Assembly: GCA_036374835.1 (NCBI GenBank)
Contig: DASUTB010000083.1
Span: 1 to 64,000, forward strand
Reading direction: 5' to 3'
DNA: 64,000 nucleotides
From: DASUTB01 sp036374835
Lineage (GTDB): Bacteria; Actinomycetota; Actinomycetes; Jiangellales; Jiangellaceae
Shown: piece by piece, positions 8,056 through 16,301 of the stretch
Position numbering within the stretch: position 1 is the first letter of the stretch
How the letters are laid out: the number at the start of each line of letters is the position of its first letter
The notes under the pieces: generated by a model
What the model was told of the DNA's origin: nothing
The model's database searches: none
Seen by the model: only the letters and a program-made list of their open reading frames with translations
Program-made: the position numbers and the translations under genes

Positions 8056-8697
8056 CTATCGCACAGCCGGTGGCTGTCGGTCCGGGCTCATGAACCAGGC
8101 GGCAGCGGCCGCGGTCAGGTCGTTGAAACGGTGCTCGGTGTCGACCGCGCCTTCGTATCCGGCTAGTTCGAGGCTGACCGCGCCGTGGGTGGCTGCCCAT
8201 AACACACCGGCGATGTGGCTGGGGTCCTCGGGGCGGAAGATGCCGGCGCTGATGCAGTCGGCGACCGCGTCGGCCAGTGCGCGCAATGGCTTGAGGCTGG
8301 CCGCGTAAGCCTCCGGGGAGGGCTCGAAGCCTGGGATCGGCCGCTGAAACATGACCGCGTAGTACGACTTGTTGGCCAGCGCGTTGGCTCGGTAGGCGCG
8401 GCCCATGGCGGCGAGCCGTTCCAGTGGGTCAGCGCCGGTTGCCCCGTCGAGTGCTGCGCTCAACCGGTCGAAGCCTTCTCGCCATAGGGCCTCGGCGATC
8501 CCCGCTTTCGCACCGAACATGGTGTACAGGACGCTGGTCGAGCACCCTGCCTCGGCCGCGACGCGCCGCATGGTCAGCGCGTCCGGGCCGTGCCGCTCGA
8601 GCAACGAGCTGGCGGTGTCCAGCAGCATCCGGCGAAGCGATGCCTTTCCCGCGGCTCGGGTGACAGCGTAGGGGTTATTGGCAGTGGGTCGGGTCAT
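8056..8697 (-). CDS. TetR family transcriptional regulator
   Basis: A 213-aa TetR regulator. The HTH lies at residues about 20-65 (RRMLLDTASSLLERHGPDAL, then MRRVAAEAGCSTSVLYTMFG AKA). The C-terminal domain has the WHG/TetR_C_33-like helices (MGRAYRANALANKSYYAVMF, IAGVLWAATHGAVSLELAGY). ATG 8697 is set by AAGGAG six nt upstream. It is divergent from a small membrane protein/GNAT operon, with an imperfect inverted repeat between them, and probably represses that operon and itself. Confidence 0.9.
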   Translation of the reverse strand: MTRPTANNPYAVTRAAGKASLRRMLLDTASSLLERHGPDALTMRRVAAEAGCSTSVLYTMFGAKAGIAEALWREGFDRLSAALDGATGADPLERLAAMGRAYRANALANKSYYAVMFQRPIPGFEPSPEAYAASLKPLRALADAVADCISAGIFRPEDPSHIAGVLWAATHGAVSLELAGYEGAVDTEHRFNDLTAAAAAWFMSPDRQPPAVR

Positions 8698-8775
8698 CGA
8701 CACTCCTTGGTCCCGGCTCGCCGCTGGGTGTCCGGCGGCACCGGTGCGCCGGTGGGTTTGCGTCAGCATGGTTTC

Positions 8776-8815
8776 GTGGTGTAACGTCGTTATCCAATCA
8801 GAACATTGTTACCAC
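8776..8815. promoter_or_regulatory. Candidate TetR operator in divergent gap
   Basis: An imperfect inverted repeat: GTGGTGTAAC (8776-8785) and GTTACCAC (8808-8815), immediately upstream of the membrane-protein start and about 80 bp upstream of tetR. The GTAAC/GTTAC half-sites are spaced by 22 bp. Assignment to this TetR protein is positional. Confidence 0.4.
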
Positions 8816-8819
8816 GGAT

Positions 8820-9287
8820 GTGCAAGCAATGGACCACAACCCCGTTCTTTTGATGCACATGGCAGCCGGCCTGGTTGCCTGGGTAGCCGGCGCGGTCGCG
8901 CTCTGGCGGAACCTGCCCGGCCGTCGCTCTCTTGGCACGCTCGCGGTGTTCCACTGGTCGGTGCTGGCCGTTGCTGTCACCGCCACTGCGCTGGTGATGT
9001 TCCGGCCGGCGCAGTTGTGGTGGCTGTGGCTGTTGGCTGCCTTCTCCTATGGGCTGGCCCTGCTCGGCTACCTGGCGCCACGGGAACGATCACCGGGCTG
9101 GCTGCGGCTGGGCATCCACGGTCAGGGCGGCGCGTGCATCGCGCTGGTCACGGCCACGTTCGTGGTCTCCGTCGACGGCCTCGCCCGCGTCGCCGCGTGG
9201 GCCCTGCCGACATTCGTCGGTGTCCCCCTGCTCGAGCTGTGGTACCGGCGGGCCGCAGCCGCCCGTCCCAAGGTTGTCCAGCCATGA
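8820..9287 (+). CDS. Small integral membrane protein, unknown function
   Basis: A protein of about 155 aa with four predicted membrane helices (LLMHMAAGLVAWVAGAVAL, HWSVLAVAVTATALVMF, LWWLWLLAAFSYGLALLGYL, CIALVTATFVVSVDGLARV). It resembles DUF2306-like four-helix actinobacterial proteins, but I do not recognise the family with certainty. GTG 8820 is used; in-frame ATG 8829 (MDHNPVLLM) is an alternative. Its TGA overlaps the ATG of the next gene, so the two are coupled. Confidence 0.75.
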   Translation: MQAMDHNPVLLMHMAAGLVAWVAGAVALWRNLPGRRSLGTLAVFHWSVLAVAVTATALVMFRPAQLWWLWLLAAFSYGLALLGYLAPRERSPGWLRLGIHGQGGACIALVTATFVVSVDGLARVAAWALPTFVGVPLLELWYRRAAAARPKVVQP

Positions 9288-9910
9288 CCGACCTGCGAAT
9301 CGAACACCTCACCGCCCGCGATGCCTCTGCGGGCGGTGCACTACTCGCCGCCAGCCACCACAACTATCCCGCGTTCCGCGCCGTGTTCCCCGACGCACGA
9401 GTCCGGAGCCGGGTGCTGGCACCGTTCCAGACCGCGGCGACCCGCGACGCGGCCAGATATGGCCATGCTGCCGGCGCACTCTTAGACGATCGCCTTGTTG
9501 GGGTTGCGCTGTGGCAACCGCCTGGCCGGTTTCCGCTGAGCCCGCTGCGCAAGGCCCGGATGGCGCCGGCCCTGGCGCAGGCCGCAACCGTTGCCGGCCG
9601 CGCGTTCGGACTCTTTGCCAGATCCGGTGCAGCGCTCGAGCGCACGTTCCCGACCGAGCCGGTCTGGTACCTGCAGGCCTTGGGCGTCCATCCAAACGTT
9701 CAGCGCCGTGGGGTCGGCGCCGCATTGCTCGCCGCGGGCCTGGCCTTCGTCGATGCGGACCATGCGGTGTGCCATCTACACACATCGGACTCGGCCAATG
9801 TGGCGTACTACCAGCGGTGGGGGTTCGAACTCACCCAGCCGGGATTCCCAGCGGGCACAGACGGGCCGACGTACTACGGGATGACCCGACCGGCACCCCA
9901 ACGCTCGTAG
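9284..9910 (+). CDS. GNAT family N-acetyltransferase
   Basis: A 208-aa GNAT enzyme. The acetyl-CoA binding motif A is VWYLQALGVHPNVQRRGVGA ALLAAGL (residues about 125-150), with Q/RxxGxGA-type pyrophosphate loop VQRRGVGA. Motif B is CHLHTSDSANVAYYQRWGFE. The N-terminal part (residues 1-100) is typical of the AAC(6')-like group acting on small molecules. The start at 9284 overlaps the upstream stop (ATGA). Substrate unknown; co-regulated with the membrane protein. Confidence 0.9.
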   Translation: MTDLRIEHLTARDASAGGALLAASHHNYPAFRAVFPDARVRSRVLAPFQTAATRDAARYGHAAGALLDDRLVGVALWQPPGRFPLSPLRKARMAPALAQAATVAGRAFGLFARSGAALERTFPTEPVWYLQALGVHPNVQRRGVGAALLAAGLAFVDADHAVCHLHTSDSANVAYYQRWGFELTQPGFPAGTDGPTYYGMTRPAPQRS

Positions 9911-9997
9911 GTGGCGATACAGCGAGGGTGGCCGGGTCTGTTCCCAGGACGACAGTGATCAGGCTTCCCGACCGTCGCGGGGCCGAGCCTGCCGGGT

Positions 9998-10690
9998 TCA
10001 GCCGACGAGCCGGTCGGCGACGGCCTGGGACCAGATGCGGTAGCCGAGAACCGACGGGTGGAAGCGGTCGCGGGCGAAGAACTCCGGACCCACGGGCACG
10101 ATGTCGGTCGAGCTGATCCAGGTTGCCTGCGGGTACTCGACGCACACCTGCCGGGCGACGTCATCGAGCACCGCGGCGTGCCGAGTGAGGACGCGGCCGA
10201 GCGTGCCGGGGAGCGAGGGTAAGGCGTTGAACGGCGGGATCCCGGTGACCGCGACCTTCTTGGCCCGCCCCGCGAGGTCGCCGACGATGGCGGCGAGATC
10301 GTCCCGCCACTCCTCCGGGCGGCGCCGGGTGAGCACGTCGTTGACGCCCGCGAGCAACACGGCGATGTCGAGGTCCTGACCGAGCCGGGGCAGTAGCCGG
10401 TAGCGGATGCGCCTTGCCGTGGCCGCGTTCTGTCCGACGACCTCCCAACTCACCGGCTGGCCGTTGCGGGCGGCGAGCTCGCAGGCCAGGCTGCCGGCGA
10501 AGCCCTCCTCGTGGCGGTCGACCCCACATCCGGCGGCGGTCGATTCGCCGATGACGCCGACGCGCAACGACTGGTGAGCTCCGTCGCCTACGGTCCCGTT
10601 GGCCGGGCCGGCGGCCTCGGGAAGCACCTCGGTGCGGTAACGCACCCACAACCCCTGAGCGGCGACCAAGGGGAGCAGTAGCGGGTTCAC
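9998..10690 (-). CDS. SGNH/GDSL hydrolase family protein
   Basis: A 230-aa esterase/lipase of the SGNH fold. Block I is LRVGVIGESTAAGCGVD, with Ser in G-E-S rather than G-D-S; block II is the Gly in VVGQNAATA; block III is VLLAGVNDVL with the oxyanion Asn; block V is ARDRFHPSVLGY with catalytic Asp and His. A hydrophobic N-terminus (NPLLLPLVAAQGLWV) may be a membrane anchor or signal. GTG 10690 overlaps the TGA of the upstream TetR gene (GTGA), so they form one operon. Confidence 0.9.
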   Translation of the reverse strand: MNPLLLPLVAAQGLWVRYRTEVLPEAAGPANGTVGDGAHQSLRVGVIGESTAAGCGVDRHEEGFAGSLACELAARNGQPVSWEVVGQNAATARRIRYRLLPRLGQDLDIAVLLAGVNDVLTRRRPEEWRDDLAAIVGDLAGRAKKVAVTGIPPFNALPSLPGTLGRVLTRHAAVLDDVARQVCVEYPQATWISSTDIVPVGPEFFARDRFHPSVLGYRIWSQAVADRLVG

Positions 10691-11235
10691 GAGCGTGCCC
10701 CGTCGGCGAGCAGGGAACGGACGGCACCCCGGCTGCCGCCGGCCAGATTCACGCCGATGGCCTGGAGCAGAGTGACCAGCGCGCCGTTGGCGAGGAATTG
10801 CGCCAGCTCGTCCGGCCCTGCTCCGGTCAACTGCTCGGATTCGTCCAGCACACCCGCGATCAGCGAGCGGCAACGCGCAGCCACCGTCTCGTCAGCACGC
10901 GAGGCGGCGCACGCCTGCAACCACAATCCGCTGGCGACACCGTCGGCGACCAGGTCGCGGAAACCTTCGCCCATGGCCTCCAGCGGGTCGTCCGGGCGAG
11001 CCGCGGCTGCCTGGCGGAAGACCTGACGCACGCGTTCCTCCAACTCGTCCAGGCAGGCCAGAAAGAGTGCCTGCTTGCTGCCGAACAGCCGGAACACGTA
11101 CGGCTGCGAGACGCCGATCTCGTCAGCCACCTGCTGGACTGCCGACGTCAACAAGCCCTGGTCGGCGAACACTCCCATGCCGGACGCGACGGCCTCGGCG
11201 CGACGTTGTTCCGCGGTGGATCGGGCGGGTCCCAT
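10687..11235 (-). CDS. TetR family transcriptional regulator
   Basis: A 182-aa TetR protein with the HTH at residues about 10-57 (AVASGMGVFADQGLLTSAVQ, QVADEIGVSQPYVFRLFGSK). The C-terminal domain carries the TetR_C motif DDPLEAMGEGFRDLVADGVA. It is the first gene of a two-gene operon with the SGNH hydrolase and probably autoregulates through the GTAGTAACTAC site just upstream. Confidence 0.9.
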   Translation of the reverse strand: MGPARSTAEQRRAEAVASGMGVFADQGLLTSAVQQVADEIGVSQPYVFRLFGSKQALFLACLDELEERVRQVFRQAAAARPDDPLEAMGEGFRDLVADGVASGLWLQACAASRADETVAARCRSLIAGVLDESEQLTGAGPDELAQFLANGALVTLLQAIGVNLAGGSRGAVRSLLADGARS

Positions 11236-11250
11236 GGGCGAGAGACTACA

Positions 11251-11261
11251 GTAGTAACTAC
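11251..11261. promoter_or_regulatory. Candidate TetR operator upstream of tetR-SGNH operon
   Basis: GTAGTAACTAC, arms GTAGT/ACTAC around a single A, lies 16 bp upstream of the tetR ATG in an AT-rich patch, with an adjacent CTTACTTAC direct repeat. Its location at the likely start of transcription suits autorepression. Assignment is positional. Confidence 0.45.
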
Positions 11262-11330
11262 TTACTTACAAAGTCTAGATCGCCTCCATCCCACTCCACC
11301 GGGGCTAGGCAGGTGGCCGCGCTCAAGCGG

Positions 11331-11360
11331 GTGTCGCAGGTTCGAATCCTGCCGGGGGCG
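11331..11360 (+). repeat. tRNA 3'-half relic (T-arm and acceptor), possible att site
   Basis: The sequence GTGTCGCAGGTTCGAATCCT continues GCCGGGGGCG. It forms a perfect T-arm (GCAGG-TTCGAAT-CCTGC, 11336-11352) followed by a GC-rich acceptor-like strand. No matching 5' acceptor (GCCCCCG), D-arm or anticodon arm is present upstream, so it is not a functional tRNA gene. Such 3' fragments are the usual attachment-site duplications left by tyrosine-recombinase elements. No integrase is seen in the window. Confidence 0.5.
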
Positions 11361-11362
11361 CT

Positions 11363-11386
11363 CTGTGATGTCTCGAGACATCACAG
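11363..11386. repeat. Perfect 24-bp palindrome next to tRNA relic
   Basis: The half-sequence CTGTGATGTCTC (11363-11374) is followed without a spacer by its exact complement GAGACATCACAG (11375-11386). Two base pairs separate it from the tRNA-like 3' end. It could be a terminator stem without a U-tract, a recombination site, or fused insertion-sequence ends. Confidence 0.6.
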
Positions 11387-11557
11387 GCCATCGTCGTAGC
11401 CATTTAGTCCGACGAGGTTGGAGCGCCGGCACTGCACATCGAGCCCTTCGGCCCGCTCACCTGTCGGGCGCTTACCGACAGCCGCAAGGAGGGACAGACG
11501 ACGGACGAGGCACCGACCGAACACGTCACGTAAACCGTCCTGGTTGATGAGAGACGG

Positions 11558-12145
11558 TCAGCGGCGGATCCGGTACCTGAGGTGCAGCGCGCGCCGGCCT
11601 TGGACGACGACCGGGTCCTCGAGGAGCAGGTGCCCGTTCTTCGGTTTCCCGAAGTGCCGGATGCCCTCGCCGAACACCACCGGGACCAGGCTGAGGCACA
11701 CCTCGTCGACCAGGCCCGCATCGAGCGCCTGCTGGATGACGTTGGCGCTGGCAATTGTGACGTCGGAGTCGCCGGCGATCTCTCGCGCTTTGGCGATCGC
11801 CGCCTCGACGCCGTCGACAAAGGTTGTCCTCGGCCATCGCTCGGCGCCGTCGGCCGGCGGACGGTGGGTGACCACCACGACCGGAGCGCCGGCCGGGTGG
11901 CTGTCGCCCCAGCCATCTGCAATGTCGAACAGGCGCCGGCCGGACACGATGGCTCCGACGTTCTCGGTCAGCTCCCGCAGCACCTCCGCGCTCGCCTCGT
12001 CGACGTCGAACGCGACGTTCTCGTTGGCGCTCGGCACGGATACCTCGCCAGCCCCGTACCAGTCGAAAAGCTCGGCGGGCACGTCGTCCGGCTGGGCGAT
12101 GTAGCCGTCCAGCGACATGGTCATGTGAGTCAGAACTTTGCCCAT
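11558..12145 (-). CDS. Dihydrofolate reductase family protein (RibD C-terminal-like)
   Basis: A 195-aa protein of the RibD_C/DHFR fold. The start KVLTHMTMSLDGYIAQPDD is the hallmark N-terminus (x-S-L-D-G-Y/F-I-A), followed by GAIVSGRRLFDIADGWG, an NADPH-binding-like VVVVTHRPP and the ANVIQQALDAGLVDEVCLSL segment. These stand-alone reductases are common in actinobacteria and mostly uncharacterised. An excellent GAGGAGG ribosome binding site precedes ATG 12145. Monocistronic on the minus strand. Confidence 0.9.
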   Translation of the reverse strand: MGKVLTHMTMSLDGYIAQPDDVPAELFDWYGAGEVSVPSANENVAFDVDEASAEVLRELTENVGAIVSGRRLFDIADGWGDSHPAGAPVVVVTHRPPADGAERWPRTTFVDGVEAAIAKAREIAGDSDVTIASANVIQQALDAGLVDEVCLSLVPVVFGEGIRHFGKPKNGHLLLEDPVVVQGRRALHLRYRIRR

Positions 12146-12697
12146 TCGTGATCCTCCTCGGTTTCATTAGGTCTTGCCTTCGTCTGTTACGTCGTAGCCG
12201 CCCGGCTGATCACGACATGTATCCACAGTCCAGACAAGGCTCGAGTTATGGGATCGCCGCCGGCGTTCCCAAAGGTTGATCCGACAGCTGTCAACGGCCG
12301 GTCATGAGTGCCAGTGACAAGCCCTGGATGTTCCTGTCATCGGCTACTGCCCTAGGACCGGTGCGGATCCCTGGCCCGTGAAGCCGGCCAACTCGACGAT
12401 GCGCTACGCACCGGCGTGAGCCTGATCGACGAAGCCGAGCCAGCGCCGCCAGTCCTGCGCATCCGCAGCCTCCGTCCGCGGCAAACGCCACATCCGTTCA
12501 ACCGGGAGCGTCGGACACGGTTCTCGTCGGTCTCCAGCCTCCTGTGCTCGCCTCCTTGAGCACGATCCGGTACGGCGATGGTTCGCGGGATACTGACTCG
12601 GTTCGTGCCGACGAAGATCCGGTGCCCGTTGATGCGACCCCGGACAGCATGCTCCGCGCTCCGGCTCAGCGGCGCCGAAGCACGGGCGCTGGCCGTG
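12146..12697. other. Gap without intact gene; possible P-type ATPase and plus-strand relics
   Basis: No complete gene is visible in about 550 bp. A short minus-strand stretch near 12650-12560 reads EHAVRGRINGHRIFVGTNR, which recalls the nucleotide-binding-domain loop of heavy-metal P1B ATPases. A plus-strand stretch near 12366-12480 reads LAREAGQLDDALRTGVSLID. Both lack starts and conserved cores, so any relation is tentative. Confidence 0.35.
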
Positions 12698-12907
12698 TCA
12701 GGACGCGGACATCGGGAAGAGCCGATACAACGGCGGCCGGAACCCGCAGTCCAGTTCCTTGTAGGGGAACTGCCGGCCGGCGTCCGAACGGAGGTCACGG
12801 AGGTCTTCGAACCACTGGCAGCTGAAGCACAGTTCAACGTTCGTATCACCCCGGGCCGGGCAGTTGACCCGACCAGCGTCGTCCACGACGAGGGCATATG
12901 TGCTCAT
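12698..12907 (-). CDS. Small Cys-rich protein, putative zinc ribbon
   Basis: A 69-aa product with a spaced cysteine pattern (GRVNCPARGDTNVELCFSCQ, i.e. C-P-x9-C-x2-C, plus a further Cys in KELDCGFRPP) suggesting a metal-binding knuckle. The start MSTYALVVDD has GGGAGA about 8 nt upstream. Similar short actinobacterial proteins with C-P-x-R-G-D and a C-x2-C pair are known without function. It stands alone between relic sequence and the DUF6448 gene. Confidence 0.6.
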   Translation of the reverse strand: MSTYALVVDDAGRVNCPARGDTNVELCFSCQWFEDLRDLRSDAGRQFPYKELDCGFRPPLYRLFPMSAS

Positions 12908-13011
12908 AACGCGAGTCTCCCGCGATCACGGCTGGACCGGCAGAGTCGAAAGTCCCTCAACCGCCCTTCTCGAGACCGACACCCGCGTGGCTGCCGGAGC
13001 GGCGGATTCGG

Positions 13012-13566
13012 CTATTCGTGACTGTGGCCGCCGGCATGTTCGGCGTCGCCGTGCCCGCTGTGCGCAGGGGCGCGTATCGCATGGAGCAGGTGGTGGCTGT
13101 ACACCTGGAAGCCGAGCATCGCCTCGACCCAGGCGCGGGCGTCGGGTACGGACCGGTCCTTGGTGACAGCCAGGTTGTTGACCTTTTCGAGCCGGTGCTT
13201 GAGCTCGTCTTGCAGCACCCCCGTGAGGTAGTGCGCAACCGGTTCAGGAGATCCGACGGCGATGGCACGCTCAGCGAGCGGGATCACTGGGCCGACGTCC
13301 GTGCCGGCCGGCTTGAGGCCGGTGAAATCGGCACCTTCCCCGGCGCGGTGGACCCGGACCACGGTTTCGAAGAACAGCCGATCGGCGACTGTGCGGGCCG
13401 CCTGGCTCATGGCGCGAACCGGCAGCACGGTGTCGAACACGGCACGAACCTCGTCCTCGCCGTCTTCCGGCACGTACGGCAGGACCACGTCGACGTCGCC
13501 GGCCTCGAGGGCCCGACGTGCTGCGGTGACGACAGGTCCGTCAACTGAATCGCAGTGCGGGGGCAT
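13012..13566 (-). CDS. DUF6448 family protein
   Basis: A 184-aa protein beginning MPPHCDSVDGPVVTAARRAL and continuing EAGDVDVVLPYVPEDGEDEV, which I recognise as the DUF6448 family. The rest is helical, with conserved MSQAARTVADRLFFETVVRV HRAGEGADFTGLKPAG and a His-rich C-terminus (GHGDAEHAGGHSHE) that could bind metal. ATG 13566 follows AAGGA. It lies downstream of ftsH and marR on the same strand and is probably the last gene of that operon. Function unknown. Confidence 0.82.
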   Translation of the reverse strand: MPPHCDSVDGPVVTAARRALEAGDVDVVLPYVPEDGEDEVRAVFDTVLPVRAMSQAARTVADRLFFETVVRVHRAGEGADFTGLKPAGTDVGPVIPLAERAIAVGSPEPVAHYLTGVLQDELKHRLEKVNNLAVTKDRSVPDARAWVEAMLGFQVYSHHLLHAIRAPAHSGHGDAEHAGGHSHE

Positions 13567-13636
13567 GGTCTCGGCTCCTTTCCTTGACCGGTTACGCGGG
13601 ACCGGCTCCGACGGCGGTCCCGAAGCACCTTTAACG

Positions 13637-14248
13637 CTAGGGCTCCAGCCGGTTCCCGATAGGGGCCAAGGTCCCGGCACCGGAATCACCATGCGTTTCC
13701 TGGCCGTGCACGCGGTGTGGATTCTCGTGCACCGTAGCCCGACTGCCCACGAGTTGTAGCACCTCGCCGACCGCCCGAAGCGTCGTGCGGAAGGCGGCGA
13801 CGCCGTGCCCGCCCAGTTGCCCGACCATGGTGTCGAGAAGCCTGATCTGCACGCCCTGGGTCTGCTCGAGCGCGGCAGCGCCGGCCTCGCTCAACCGGAC
13901 AAGGTCGGCAGGTGCGCCTCCCTCAACCGTGTCCTCATGCCGCCAGGCGAGCAGCCCGCGGTCGATCAGGCCCTCGACCGTCGCCCTCGCCGCGCGGCCG
14001 GGCTGCCCGATCCGCTGGGCGATTGGCCCGAGCCGATCGGTACCGTGCGCGACGGCGAGTAGCACGTGCACCTCACCGACGCGTAGCCCCGTCACCTGCT
14101 CGATCCCGCGCAGTAGTGCATCCGACTCCCTGATGATCTCGGCGAGCTCGTCGAGCAGTCCGAGCACCTCGCCGAGCCGGCCGCTGGGACTGGCATCGAC
14201 CGGTGCCGACTGGGCGAAATCGCGCTCAGGTCGCGTCACGGCAGTCAC
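13637..14248 (-). CDS. MarR family transcriptional regulator
   Basis: A 203-aa winged-helix protein. The MarR core spans residues about 40-150: LLRGIEQVTGLRVGEVHVLL, AVAHGTDRLGPIAQRIGQPG (HTH), RAARATVEGLIDRGLLAWRH and the wing PADLVRLSEAGAAALEQTQG. It overlaps the 3' end of ftsH by ATGA, indicating co-translation, and is followed at about 70 bp by the DUF6448 gene. A regulator embedded inside a protease operon suggests feedback control of the operon or of a separate stress target (inference). Confidence 0.87.
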   Translation of the reverse strand: MTAVTRPERDFAQSAPVDASPSGRLGEVLGLLDELAEIIRESDALLRGIEQVTGLRVGEVHVLLAVAHGTDRLGPIAQRIGQPGRAARATVEGLIDRGLLAWRHEDTVEGGAPADLVRLSEAGAAALEQTQGVQIRLLDTMVGQLGGHGVAAFRTTLRAVGEVLQLVGSRATVHENPHRVHGQETHGDSGAGTLAPIGNRLEP

Positions 14249-16179
14249 CGTGCACCGCCATTCGTGGTGGCTACGCCTGCCGGCTCCGGAGCGGCGGGGT
14301 CCGGGCGTCCGACGAGGCCGTAGACGACTTGCCCATCGACGGTCTCGTGCTCCAACAACAGGGCGGTCAGCCGGTCGAGCTCGAGTCGGTGGCTCTGCAG
14401 CAGGTCGATCGCGCGCTGCTCGGCCTCGCGGAGCAGCCGGGACACCTCGCGGTCGACGAGGTGCTGGGTGACCTCTGAATGCTCGCGCGAGCGGACTTGC
14501 TGGCCGCCGAGGTACATGGGCCCGCTCGAGCCGTAGCCCACCGGCCCGAGCTCCGGCGACAGCCCGTAGTCGCGGACCATCTTGGTGGCCAGCGCGGTGG
14601 CGCTGACCAGGTCGTTGGCGGCGCCTGTCGAGCCCTCGCCGAAGACCACCAGCTCGGCCGCCCGGCCGCCGAGCCGCACCGCCAGCGCGTCCTGCAGGTA
14701 GCTCTCGGAGAGCAGGTGCCGCTCATCGACGGGAAGCTGGTGCGTGGCGCCGAGCGACATCCCGGCCGGCAGGATCGTGACCTTGTGTACCGGGTCGGCG
14801 TGTGCTCGCAGTGCGGCGACGAGAGCGTGGCCGGACTCGTGTACTGCCACGGCCCGCTTCTCATCCGGAAGCAGCACGTTGGACGCTTCGCTGCGGCCGA
14901 TGACGATGCGGTCCCGCGCGGCCTCGAAGTCGGCCGCGGTCAGCTCGTGACGGCCGGCACGGACCGAGTACAGTGCAGCCTCGTTGGCCAGGTTGGCCAG
15001 ATCTGCGGCGCTGAACCCCGGCGTGCCGCGCGCCACGACGTCGAGGTCCACGTCCGGGGCGAGCTGCTTGCCGAGGGTGTGTACTTCGAGGATGGCGCGG
15101 CGCTCGACCTGGGTCGGAAGTGGCACGATCACCTGCCGGTCGAAGCGGCCAGGACGCAGCAGCGCGGGGTCGAGGATCTCGGGGCGGTTGGTGGCCGCGA
15201 GTACGACGACTCCGTCGGCGGGATCGAAACCGTCCATCTCGGCGAGAAGCTGGTTTAGGGTCTGCTCGCGCTCGTCGTTGGAGACGGCGGCGCCGCTGGA
15301 ACGGCGCTGGCCGATCGCGTCGATCTCGTCGATGAAGATGATCGCCGGCGAGCGCTTGCGGGCCTCGGCGAACAAGTCACGTACCCTGGAGGCGCCGACG
15401 CCGACGAACATCTCAACGAAGCTCGACCCGGTGACGGGCAGGAAGGGCACGTCAGCTTCACCGGCGACGGCGCGGGCGAGGTAGGTCTTGCCGGTGCCAG
15501 GAGGCCCGACCATCAAGACACCGCGCGGACCCACGGCACCTGCCTTCCGGTACCGCTTGGGGTCCTTGAGGTAGTCGATGACCTCACCGACCTCTCGCTT
15601 GACGCCCTCGTACCCCGCGATGTCGGTGAATCGGGTCGACGGGCGCTCGGCGTCGACGACCTTGGTCTTGGCTCGTCCTAGGCCGCCCAGCGCGCCGCCG
15701 AGCTGACCCTTCGCGCGCCGGCCGAACCAGACGAACAGCCCGACGATCAACAGGAGCGGCAGGAAGCTCAACAGCACTTGCCAGAACGATGTCTGAGGAC
15801 CGGTCGCCTCGATGGTGACATCGGCGGCCTCGAGTTGTTCGGTGAGCCCGGAGGTGTCCAGGGCGGTCGGTACCTGGGTCTGGAATTGCTCACCGTCGCT
15901 GAATTCGCCGTCCACCTGACCGTCGGCGTCGACCGTCACCCGCTCGACCTCGCCGGCGTCGACGCGCTGGAGGAAGGTGGAGTAGTCGACCTCGTTGATC
16001 CCGGCGCCCAACAACGCGTTTCCGAACAGCAGCAATGTCATGAGAAGCATCGACACCGGCAGCAGCCAACGCCGCCGGTTGGGCCGCCGTGGTGTAGGGC
16101 TCTGCGGCGCGTCGCCGGACGGTGGAGACTGCATCGGAGAGCTCCGCTGGACATAAGTGTTGCCGAAACCGTCAGGCAT
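14245..16179 (-). CDS. ftsH: ATP-dependent zinc metalloprotease FtsH
   Basis: A 644-aa membrane AAA protease that degrades membrane and short-lived cytosolic proteins. TM1 lies at about residues 37-58, the extracytoplasmic FtsH_ext domain at 60-130 and TM2 at 132-152. The AAA domain has Walker A GPPGTGKT (225-232), Walker B IIFIDEIDAIG (280-290), the pore loop MFVG (257-260) and the SRH arginines RPGRFDR (342-348). The zinc site is HESGH (447-451), where most FtsH have HEAGH, and the third ligand lies in GAANDL. ATG 16179 follows AAGGAG. The unusual context (TetR-divergent, MarR-coupled) suggests an accessory FtsH paralogue rather than the housekeeping copy. Confidence 0.95.
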   Translation of the reverse strand: MPDGFGNTYVQRSSPMQSPPSGDAPQSPTPRRPNRRRWLLPVSMLLMTLLLFGNALLGAGINEVDYSTFLQRVDAGEVERVTVDADGQVDGEFSDGEQFQTQVPTALDTSGLTEQLEAADVTIEATGPQTSFWQVLLSFLPLLLIVGLFVWFGRRAKGQLGGALGGLGRAKTKVVDAERPSTRFTDIAGYEGVKREVGEVIDYLKDPKRYRKAGAVGPRGVLMVGPPGTGKTYLARAVAGEADVPFLPVTGSSFVEMFVGVGASRVRDLFAEARKRSPAIIFIDEIDAIGQRRSSGAAVSNDEREQTLNQLLAEMDGFDPADGVVVLAATNRPEILDPALLRPGRFDRQVIVPLPTQVERRAILEVHTLGKQLAPDVDLDVVARGTPGFSAADLANLANEAALYSVRAGRHELTAADFEAARDRIVIGRSEASNVLLPDEKRAVAVHESGHALVAALRAHADPVHKVTILPAGMSLGATHQLPVDERHLLSESYLQDALAVRLGGRAAELVVFGEGSTGAANDLVSATALATKMVRDYGLSPELGPVGYGSSGPMYLGGQQVRSREHSEVTQHLVDREVSRLLREAEQRAIDLLQSHRLELDRLTALLLEHETVDGQVVYGLVGRPDPAAPEPAGVATTNGGAR

Positions 16180-16230
16180 CGCGATCACTCCTTGCCGTGC
16201 CTGTCGAATCGGCTCTTGTACCGACTCTAG

Positions 16231-16263
16231 ACATGAGGATAGACTCATGTATAGACACGTGTC
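16231..16263. promoter_or_regulatory. Two inverted repeats between ftsH and tetR
   Basis: Site 1 is ACATGAG-gataga-CTCATGT (16231-16250, 7-bp arms). Site 2 is the perfect palindrome GACACGTGTC (16254-16263). The centres are 18 bp apart. Both lie in the divergent region between ftsH and the TetR gene and share an ACATG/ACACG-type half-site, so a TetR-family dimer pair is the likely binder. Confidence 0.6.
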
Positions 16264-16301
16264 AATCAGGCTGGATGGTGGCAACGATGGCAGGGACATG
16301 G

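Noticed and set aside
8678..9283. Upstream extension of the GNAT gene
   Set aside because: The frame is open but overlaps the membrane-protein gene in another frame and reads as low-complexity; the ATGA overlap at 9284 defines the start.
11270..11360. A complete tRNA gene
   Set aside because: Only the T-arm and an acceptor-like strand can be drawn; no 5' acceptor partner, D-arm or anticodon arm exists upstream.
13018..13548. Plus-strand open frame opposite DUF6448
   Set aside because: The minus strand has the recognisable family sequence and RBS; the plus frame is its shadow.
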